DNA of 64,000 bases, taken from positions 1,736,001 through 1,800,000 of the forward strand of contig OZ252227.1 of assembly GCA_965249175.1 (NCBI GenBank), in the 5' to 3' direction. This stretch comes from CAZYFH01 sp965249175. GTDB taxonomy: Bacteria; Acidobacteriota; Vicinamibacteria; Vicinamibacterales; UBA8438. Shown here piece after piece: positions 58,316-64,000 of the stretch; within the stretch, counting starts at the first letter, position 1; each line of letters opens with the position of its first letter. The notes beneath the pieces were generated by a model. It did no database searches. It was not told the DNA's origin and saw nothing but the letters and a program-made list of their open reading frames with translations. Both the position numbers and the translations under genes were made by a program.

Positions 58316-59068
58316 ATGAGCTCGAGAGCCGTCGCTGCGTTGTGCGCGTTGCTGATTGGGGCGGTGAGCGTCGTGGACCCGGCCGCCGCGGGCCAAGGGC
58401 GGGGTGCGATCGCATCCGCGTATCGCGCGCCGCGCACGGCGGATGGACAGCCCGACATCTCCGGCATCTGGACCAATGACACGCTGACGCCGCTCGAGCG
58501 GCCGACCCGGCTCGGTGACAAGGAGAACATGAGCCCATACAGTCGCGGCATCACCCGCGGCGTGCCCGGCTCGACGATTCCGAACACCTACAACACTGGC
58601 AATCACATCTTCCAGACGCCTCACTACATCGTCATCCTCTACGAGATGGTGCGCGAGCCGCGCATCGTCCCGCTCGGCAATCGGCCGCCGCTCCATTCGG
58701 AGATCCGGCAATGGATGGGTGATGCGCGGGGGCACTGGGAAGGCGAGACGCTCGTCATCGAGACGACGCACTTCACCGAGCAGGGGTGGATCACACCCAA
58801 CCAGAACGCGGGACGGATGCACGGTGTGCCGGTGAGCCGCCGGCTTCGCACGGTCGAGCGGTTTACCAGGGTCGCGCCGCACGTGCTCGACTGGCAGGTG
58901 CGTATCGAGGATCCCAACGTCTACACGCAGCCGTGGACGCTCCTGCTGCCGTTAAAGCGCGACATGAGCTACGACCTCTTCGAGTACGCCTGCCGTGAGG
59001 GGAACCGCGCGGTGACGGGGATTCTCGGCGGGGCCCGCCACGTCGAACGCCTGCAGGGGCGACGCTAG
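58316..59068 (+). CDS. Secreted acidobacterial protein, paralogue family member 3 (short form)
   Basis: 250 residues from ATG 58316. Signal peptide AVAALCALLIGAVSVVDPAA. It shares blocks with the 26271 and 31440 products: QPDISGIWTNDTLTPLERPT, NHIFQTPHYIVILYEMVREP, GDARGHWEGETLVIETTHF and EYACREGNRAVTG. It lacks the central ~90 residues (the LDRGTT...RRTSLIVD part) of the longer members. Its stop overlaps the pepD stop at CTAG (59065-59068). Function unknown. Confidence 0.8.
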   Translation: MSSRAVAALCALLIGAVSVVDPAAAGQGRGAIASAYRAPRTADGQPDISGIWTNDTLTPLERPTRLGDKENMSPYSRGITRGVPGSTIPNTYNTGNHIFQTPHYIVILYEMVREPRIVPLGNRPPLHSEIRQWMGDARGHWEGETLVIETTHFTEQGWITPNQNAGRMHGVPVSRRLRTVERFTRVAPHVLDWQVRIEDPNVYTQPWTLLLPLKRDMSYDLFEYACREGNRAVTGILGGARHVERLQGRR

Positions 59069-60528
59069 GCCAGGGCGGCCAGCGTGGCGACCAGCAGGCG
59101 ATAAAAGCGGCCGACGGACTCGATCTGCACGCGCTCGTCCGGCGAGTGCGGGAACTCGATCACCGGGCCAAACGAGATCATGTCCATCCCCGTGATCTTC
59201 TGGCCGATGATGCCGCACTCGAGACCGGCGTGAATCGCTTTCACCTCCGGGGCTGAGCCGAGCTCCCGCTGATGCACCGTCTTCACGACGCTCAGCAGAT
59301 GTGAGTCGAGGTTGGGCTTCCACCCCGGGTAGGCGGGGCTCTCGTGAATCGTCGCGCCGGCCAGCAGACCGGTCGCGCGAATACGGCGGCGGAGCGCCTC
59401 GAGGGCGGCGTCAATCGACGAGCGACTGCTCGTTGTGATCACCAGCGAGCCGTTGTCCGGCTTCACGGTTGCGAGGTTGGTGCTGGTCTCGACGAGGTCC
59501 GGGATGTCGTAGCTCATTGCCTCGACGCCGTGCGGGAGGCTCGTGACGAGGCGGAGCACCGTTGCCGTGGTGTCGGCGTCCCACGTGGTGGTGTGGGCGT
59601 CTCGGTTCTCCTCTTCCTCCTTCACTGCCAACTGCATGTTGGGATCGGCCGGGCGGTACTCATTCCGCACCCGCGCGAGCTCCGCCTCGATCGCCGCGAC
59701 CACCGCGTGGCGCTCGCCACCATCGACGACGAGCGTGGCAAACGCTTCACGCGGGATCGCGTTGTGCGCGCTCCCGCCCTCCAAGCGCGCGAGCCGGAAA
59801 GGAGTCGTCAGATGGGCCGCCCAGAGCGCCCGTGCCAAGAGGCAGAGCGCGTTCCCGCGCTGGAGGTGGATGTCGCACCCCGAGTGGCCGCCCTTCAGGC
59901 CGGTGAGCGATAGCGTCACGCCCACGTCGTTGCTCGCGCGTCCACTGGTGGCGAGGTCGAGCGTCATCCGCGTATCGCCGCCGCCGGCACACCCCACGTA
60001 GAGGATGCCCTCATCCTCCGAGTCGAGATTGATGAGCTGGCGACCGCTGAGGAGGCCGGCGTCGAGCTGGGCGGCGCCGGTGAGCCCGGTCTCCTCGTCA
60101 ATCGTGAACAGCAACTCGAGCGGCCCGTGCGTCACCGCCGTCGCATCGATGAGCGCGAGCATCGTGGCGACGCCGATCCCGTTGTCGGAGCCGAGCGTCG
60201 TGCCAGTCGCGGTGACATAGGCGCCGTTCCGCTGCGGGACGATGGCGTCGGTGGCGAAGTCATGGGCGACGTCGGCGTTCTTCTCCTGCACCATGTCGAG
60301 ATGCGACTGCAGGATGGTGACCGCAGCGTTGCCGTGGCCGGGAGTCGCAGGCTTGCGGACGACGATGTTGCCGGTGCTGTCGATGACAGCGCTGCAACCG
60401 GCGCGTTCGGCGACGCCGACCACGTGCGCGCGCATGCGCCCCTCGTCCTTGGAGGCGCGCGGGATGGTGAGGATGGTGTCGAAGTGCGTCCAGAGGGGCG
60501 CCGGGTCGAGCGCGGCGACGAAGGTCAT
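59065..60528 (-). CDS. pepD: Aminoacyl-histidine dipeptidase (M20 family)
   Basis: 487 residues from ATG 60528. Di-zinc M20 layout: TILQSHLDMVQEKN (His-x-Asp), TTLGSDNGIGVATMLALIDA (bridging Asp), LLFTIDEETGLTGAAQLD (catalytic Glu-Glu), LINLDSEDEGILYVGCAGGG (Asp) and the late ISFGPVIEFPHSPDERVQIE (His). KGGHSGCDIHLQRGNAL is typical of PepD. It hydrolyses Xaa-His dipeptides such as carnosine and others. It starts two bases after the stop of the upstream secreted protein, so they are coupled, although the products act in different compartments. Confidence 0.94.
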   Translation of the reverse strand: MTFVAALDPAPLWTHFDTILTIPRASKDEGRMRAHVVGVAERAGCSAVIDSTGNIVVRKPATPGHGNAAVTILQSHLDMVQEKNADVAHDFATDAIVPQRNGAYVTATGTTLGSDNGIGVATMLALIDATAVTHGPLELLFTIDEETGLTGAAQLDAGLLSGRQLINLDSEDEGILYVGCAGGGDTRMTLDLATSGRASNDVGVTLSLTGLKGGHSGCDIHLQRGNALCLLARALWAAHLTTPFRLARLEGGSAHNAIPREAFATLVVDGGERHAVVAAIEAELARVRNEYRPADPNMQLAVKEEEENRDAHTTTWDADTTATVLRLVTSLPHGVEAMSYDIPDLVETSTNLATVKPDNGSLVITTSSRSSIDAALEALRRRIRATGLLAGATIHESPAYPGWKPNLDSHLLSVVKTVHQRELGSAPEVKAIHAGLECGIIGQKITGMDMISFGPVIEFPHSPDERVQIESVGRFYRLLVATLAALA

Positions 60529-60530
60529 CA

Positions 60531-61418
60531 CTATTGGCGACGCGTGAAGACGCCGTTCCCGAGCCTCCGGTAGGGTCCGCCGTCGACCGAGAACTCCTCG
60601 GTGATCCGGAAGGCCGTCTCGGAGGTCATCGAGAACACCCGGCGGAGCTGATACACGAGTCCGTCGGCCTCGACCGGGCTGGTGACGAAATCGATGGCAA
60701 TCGGGCTCGACCAGTCGGCCACGCTCAAGAGCTCGGTGCCGGTCGACAGGGTCTCCTTGAATACCAGGAAGTGGCTGGTCTCGTCGTAGCCAATCACGAT
60801 CCGCTCTTCGTAGCGCTCGCCGAAGACCTCGCCGGCGACGACGCCGTCGACGAACGGCGCGTCGCCTTGTGCGGTGAAGGTGACGACACCCGATCGGGTC
60901 CCAACGCTCAGGGGTGGAAACTCGCCGCCGGTGTACTCGAACTCCCAGGCGCCGAGGAAGTAGCCGAGACGCTGCTCGACCTGGGGCTGCGGTACGTCGC
61001 CCCGGCGCCGGCGTTTCAGCTCGAGATCGAACGGCGCGGTCAGCGTGCCGAGCCCGACATGCTGCGAGCCCGAGAGCACGTCGCCGTCCTCGTTCAGGGA
61101 CAGCTCGTAGCGAACGCTGACGCGACCCAGGTCGGTATTGACCGAGGCGCCCGCCGTCAGGTGGCCGCCGTCGACGGTGACCGACGCGAGCGGGACGGTA
61201 TTGCCGATCAAGCCGGAGACATGCCCGGTGTAGGCGCCGTCGTTCATGAACACCGCGAGGACCACGATCTCCGTGTCGCCGTTCGGCGCCGACGCGACGC
61301 CACGCCAGTTGCCGGCGACCGTGGCGGCGCCGCGCTGCTGTTGCGCCGTCGCAACCGACCCGCTCAGCAGGCCGACGGCGAGGACGAAACAACTCACTCC
61401 CATGCTGCGTCGTCGCAT
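60531..61418 (-). CDS. Secreted lipocalin-like protein
   Basis: 295 residues from ATG 61418 (an in-frame ATG at 61448 adds ten residues). Signal peptide GVSCFVLAVGLLSGSVATAQ. Two beta-rich halves: GNWRGVASAPNGDTEIVVLA up to ~140, then a segment like DUF1579/lipocalin-type domains, LGYFLGAWEFEYTGGEFPPL, YEERIVIGYDETSHFLVFKE and a final FSVDGGPYRRLGNGVFTRR. Probably binds a small hydrophobic ligand; no enzyme motif. Divergent from the acyl-CoA synthetase with 20 bases between starts. Confidence 0.7.
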   Translation of the reverse strand: MRRRSMGVSCFVLAVGLLSGSVATAQQQRGAATVAGNWRGVASAPNGDTEIVVLAVFMNDGAYTGHVSGLIGNTVPLASVTVDGGHLTAGASVNTDLGRVSVRYELSLNEDGDVLSGSQHVGLGTLTAPFDLELKRRRRGDVPQPQVEQRLGYFLGAWEFEYTGGEFPPLSVGTRSGVVTFTAQGDAPFVDGVVAGEVFGERYEERIVIGYDETSHFLVFKETLSTGTELLSVADWSSPIAIDFVTSPVEADGLVYQLRRVFSMTSETAFRITEEFSVDGGPYRRLGNGVFTRRQ

Positions 61419-61438
61419 GACCGCTCCCTCTCCGTACG

Positions 61439-63031
61439 ATGGTATCATCCGTGGCCATCGTGGAGACGCCGCTCACGCCCCTCGAATTCCAACGGCGCGC
61501 GCGCGCGCTGTACCCCGACCGGGAGGCAGTCGTCGACGGGCCGTTGCGCCTGAGCTACGGTGCGCTCCTCGAGCGGTGCGACCGCTGGTCGGCTGCACTG
61601 CAGCGCCTGGGTGTGTCGAAGGGCGACCGGGTCGCCTACCTTGCGCCCAACACGCACGCGCAGCTCGAGTCCTTTTTTGCCGTCCCGCAGATTGGCGCCG
61701 TGCTCGTACCGATCAATTTCCGGCTGAAACCGGATGAGGTCGCGTACATCATTCAACATAGCGGCGCCAAGGTCGTCTGCGCGCATGCCGACTACCTCGA
61801 GGCGGTCGACGCGGTCCGTGCGCAGTGCGGTGACGTCGAACAGTTCGTGGCCCTCGAAGGCGAGCAGGCCGGGTGGCTCGACTACGAGGCGCTGATCGCC
61901 GCGGAGGCGCCAGCGTTCGACACGCAAGCGATCGACGAGCGCGACCTGCTGACCATCAACTACACGAGCGGGACCACGTCGCGACCGAAGGGCGTGATGA
62001 TCACGCATCGCAATGCTTATATGAACGTGGTCGGGACGCTCGTCCATTGGCCGATGACGTGTGCCGACCGCTACCTGTGGACGCTTCCGATGTTCCACGC
62101 CAACGGATGGACGTTCCCCTGGGTCGTGACTGCCGTTGGCGGGGCGCACGTCTGTCTGCGGCAGGTGGATCCGGCCATGGCGTTTCGCCTGATGCGTGAC
62201 GAGTCGGTGACCCGGCTCTGTGCCGCGCCGACGGTCCTCATCATGCTGGCCAACGCGCCCGCGGACCAGCGCGGAGAGATTCGTGCCGGCGTTCGGGTCA
62301 TGACCGCCGGCGCGCCGCCGGCTGCCGCGACCATCCAGCGGATCGAGGGCGAGTTCGGCTGGGACCTGCTCCACGTCTATGGCCTCACCGAGACCGCCCC
62401 GTTCATCACCGTCTGCGAGCCGCGACCGGAGCATCGCGAGCAAGGCCCGGTCGAGCGGGCCACGATCAAAGCGCGGCAGGGCGTCGAGCTGATCACCTCG
62501 GGCGAGCTGCGCGTGGTCGATGAAGACGGACACGAAGTCCCCCGCGACGCGCAGACCCTTGGCGAGATCGTCGTTCGAGGCAACGTCGTGATGCAGGGGT
62601 ATTACGACGATCCCGATGCGACCGCCGAGGCGATGCGTGACGGGTGGTTCCATAGCGGCGATGCAGCGGTCGTGCACCCGGACGGCTACGTCGAGATCCG
62701 GGACCGCTTCAAGGACGTCATCATCAGCGGCGGCGAGAACATTTCGTCGGTCGAAGTCGAGGGCGTGCTGATGCGACATCCGGGCGTGCGCGAGATCGCC
62801 GTAGTCGGCATACCGGACGAGAAATGGGGCGAGACGCCGCACGGCTTCGTCGTCCGGAACGAGGCGGCGTCGGCCACCGAGGCCGATCTGATTGCGTTCG
62901 CGCGTGAGCACCTCGCGAACTTCAAGGCCCCCCGCAAGATCGCGTTCGTCGACGAGCTGCCGAAGACCGCGACCGGGAAGATCCAGAAATACGTGCTCCG
63001 GCGTGGACATAGCGCCATCGCGAAGCAGTAG
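61439..63031 (+). CDS. Acyl-CoA synthetase (AMP-forming, FadD-like)
   Basis: 530 residues from ATG 61439; a GTG four codons on is possible. ANL-superfamily motifs: TINYTSGTTSRPKGVMITHR (A3), LLHVYGLTETAPF (A5), GWFHSGDAAVVHPDGYVEIR (A7/A8), DRFKDVIISGGENISSVEVE and the catalytic lysine in LPKTATGKIQKYVLRR (A10). It activates a medium- or long-chain (or aromatic) acid to its CoA thioester; the chain specificity is not readable. No signal peptide. Stands alone, divergent from the lipocalin-like gene. Confidence 0.92.
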   Translation: MVSSVAIVETPLTPLEFQRRARALYPDREAVVDGPLRLSYGALLERCDRWSAALQRLGVSKGDRVAYLAPNTHAQLESFFAVPQIGAVLVPINFRLKPDEVAYIIQHSGAKVVCAHADYLEAVDAVRAQCGDVEQFVALEGEQAGWLDYEALIAAEAPAFDTQAIDERDLLTINYTSGTTSRPKGVMITHRNAYMNVVGTLVHWPMTCADRYLWTLPMFHANGWTFPWVVTAVGGAHVCLRQVDPAMAFRLMRDESVTRLCAAPTVLIMLANAPADQRGEIRAGVRVMTAGAPPAAATIQRIEGEFGWDLLHVYGLTETAPFITVCEPRPEHREQGPVERATIKARQGVELITSGELRVVDEDGHEVPRDAQTLGEIVVRGNVVMQGYYDDPDATAEAMRDGWFHSGDAAVVHPDGYVEIRDRFKDVIISGGENISSVEVEGVLMRHPGVREIAVVGIPDEKWGETPHGFVVRNEAASATEADLIAFAREHLANFKAPRKIAFVDELPKTATGKIQKYVLRRGHSAIAKQ

Positions 63032-63083
63032 GGCGAGGCTCGCGCGAGGAGACCGCTGACCCGTGAGGCACCAGGAGAGAACG

Positions 63084-64000
63084 ATGCGAACAGTGGCTCG
63101 AGTGGCGGCCGTCGTCGGTGCTGTTGCGCTCGTTGGCGGTCTGCCGGCTTGCATCTCGGGCGATGCCGCTGACGACGCGTTCGGGATCACGGCACTGTCG
63201 AGCCGGCCCGACATGGTCACCGGTGGGGCCGCGCTCGTCGCCGTCGACGCCCCGGCCGGCGTATCGCTATCCGATGTGCGAGTGACGGCGAACGGCGCCG
63301 ACGTGACCGCGATGTTTCGCGGTGACGATAGGCACCGTCGCCTCACCGGTCTCGTTGACGGGCTCGCGGCCGGTCGGAACGAGGTAACCGTGTCCCATAC
63401 CGACACGGCTTCCGTGGCGACGGTGACGCTCATCAATCACCCGATCGAGGGGCCGGTCTTCTCAGGACCGCACGAGCAGCCTTTCATCTGCGAGACCGAG
63501 GCGTTCGCGCTCCCATCTGGTGACACACTCGGACCGCCGCTCGATGAACACTGCTCGGTGGCGCGGCGTGTCGACTACGTCTACCGATCGAGCGACGACG
63601 GTCAGCTCAAGCCACTAGGCGACTCCGGCGCCGAGCCGCGTGATCTGTCCCACACGACGACTCTCAACGGGGAAGAAGTCCCGTATGTGGTGCGCATCGA
63701 GACCGGGACCATCAATCGAGCCGTCTATCAGATTGCGCTGTTGCACGTACCCGGAACGGATCCGGCGCCCGATCCGTGGCACGCGTCGCCCGGATGGAAC
63801 GGCCGTCTCATCTATACATTTGGTGGGGGATGCGTCAACGGATGGTATCGACAAGGCGCGCGCACCGGCGGGGTCACCGATGATGTGATGCTGCGGCAGG
63901 GCTACGCGGTCGCGTCGGCGACACTCAATGTCTACGGCAACAACTGCAACGACATTCTTGCCGCCGAGACGATGATGATGGTGAAGGAGCGCTTCATCGA
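63084..64000 (+). CDS. Secreted DUF6351-like protein, cut by the window edge
   Basis: The first 305 residues from ATG 63084 (AGGAGAGA site); the gene continues past 64000. The N-terminus RVAAVVGAVALVGGLPACIS ends in a lipobox-like LPAC, so it is a lipoprotein or secreted protein. Next are ALSSRPDMVTGGAALVAVDA and DVRVTANGADVTAMFR, which match my memory of the DUF6351 N-terminus, then NGRLIYTFGGGCVNGWYRQG and GYAVASATLNVYGNNCND, reminiscent of tannase/esterase-like alpha/beta hydrolases. Activity unknown. Confidence 0.8.
   Translation, partial: MRTVARVAAVVGAVALVGGLPACISGDAADDAFGITALSSRPDMVTGGAALVAVDAPAGVSLSDVRVTANGADVTAMFRGDDRHRRLTGLVDGLAAGRNEVTVSHTDTASVATVTLINHPIEGPVFSGPHEQPFICETEAFALPSGDTLGPPLDEHCSVARRVDYVYRSSDDGQLKPLGDSGAEPRDLSHTTTLNGEEVPYVVRIETGTINRAVYQIALLHVPGTDPAPDPWHASPGWNGRLIYTFGGGCVNGWYRQGARTGGVTDDVMLRQGYAVASATLNVYGNNCNDILAAETMMMVKERFI

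Noticed and set aside
59065..61476. A single 803-residue protein covering pepD and the region upstream
   Set aside because: The part upstream of 60528 is antisense-frame translation of the secreted lipocalin-like gene; PepD starts at 60528.

Overview
The window is high-GC bacterial DNA. The gene set suggests an acidobacterium, most likely of the Vicinamibacteria (subgroup 6) type; this is inference from family content, not a phylogenetic result. The pointers are a truncated eukaryotic-type Ser/Thr kinase of the PD40-sensor kind, many secreted proteins of unknown function, cytochrome c proteins with monooxygenase-like C-terminal domains, a DUF6351-like protein, and short REP elements of the form GTAGCGC...GCGCTAC.

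Layout. 1-2.4 kb is the end of an ilvB-ilvN-ilvC branched-chain amino-acid operon. 2.4-6.0 kb holds two alpha/beta hydrolases, a small conserved protein and a COG2509-type flavoprotein. 6.1-26.1 kb is a probable tRNA-Pro-targeted genomic island. A 44-bp copy of the tRNA 3' half lies at 6111-6154, the intact tRNA-Pro(TGG) at 26100-26176, and a tyrosine integrase next to the tRNA. The island is worn. It carries a secreted argininosuccinate-lyase homologue with a SnoaL-like partner, a PilZ-bactofilin-PilZ' unit, five insertion sequences (a symmetric fused IS3 pair, an ISL3 element with an IS256-type element in its target duplication, and an IS256 element in the integrase 3' end), a di-haem peroxidase, a small cytochrome c, phage-like small proteins, and gene fragments (hydrolase, hemL, Sel1-like, kinase).

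26.2-34.5 kb is chromosomal: two paralogous secreted proteins, a CPBP protease, a dicarboxylate symporter, a GIN-domain lipoprotein, a YdcF-like protein and a flavodoxin-like reductase. 34.5-40.6 kb has a LOG-like protein, an aminotransferase and biotin genes (bioB facing an overlapping bioF-bioA-bioD operon). 40.8-41.2 kb encodes a secreted rhodanese whose catalytic cysteine codon is TGA, followed by a SECIS-like hairpin: a candidate selenoprotein and the most interesting item here. 41.5-52.9 kb has a large secreted cytochrome-domain protein, a second IS256 copy inserted in a REP element, a sodium:solute symporter, an SPFH/ribbon-helix-helix pair, a methyltransferase, an IS1182-type element in a CTAG site, an omega-aminotransferase and an exported FAH-fold protein. 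53.0-58.3 kb is a same-strand cluster (two cytochrome c/copper-monooxygenase-like proteins, HupE/UreJ-type permease, membrane anchor protein, secreted beta-propeller-like protein) that looks like one envelope metal or redox system. 58.3-64.0 kb has a third member of the secreted paralogue family, pepD, a secreted lipocalin-like protein, an acyl-CoA synthetase and the start of a DUF6351-like protein.

The REP elements lie so close to genes that they supply the last codons or stop codons of three neighbours (2453, 37284, 44957). All family assignments were made by reading motifs; no database search was possible.
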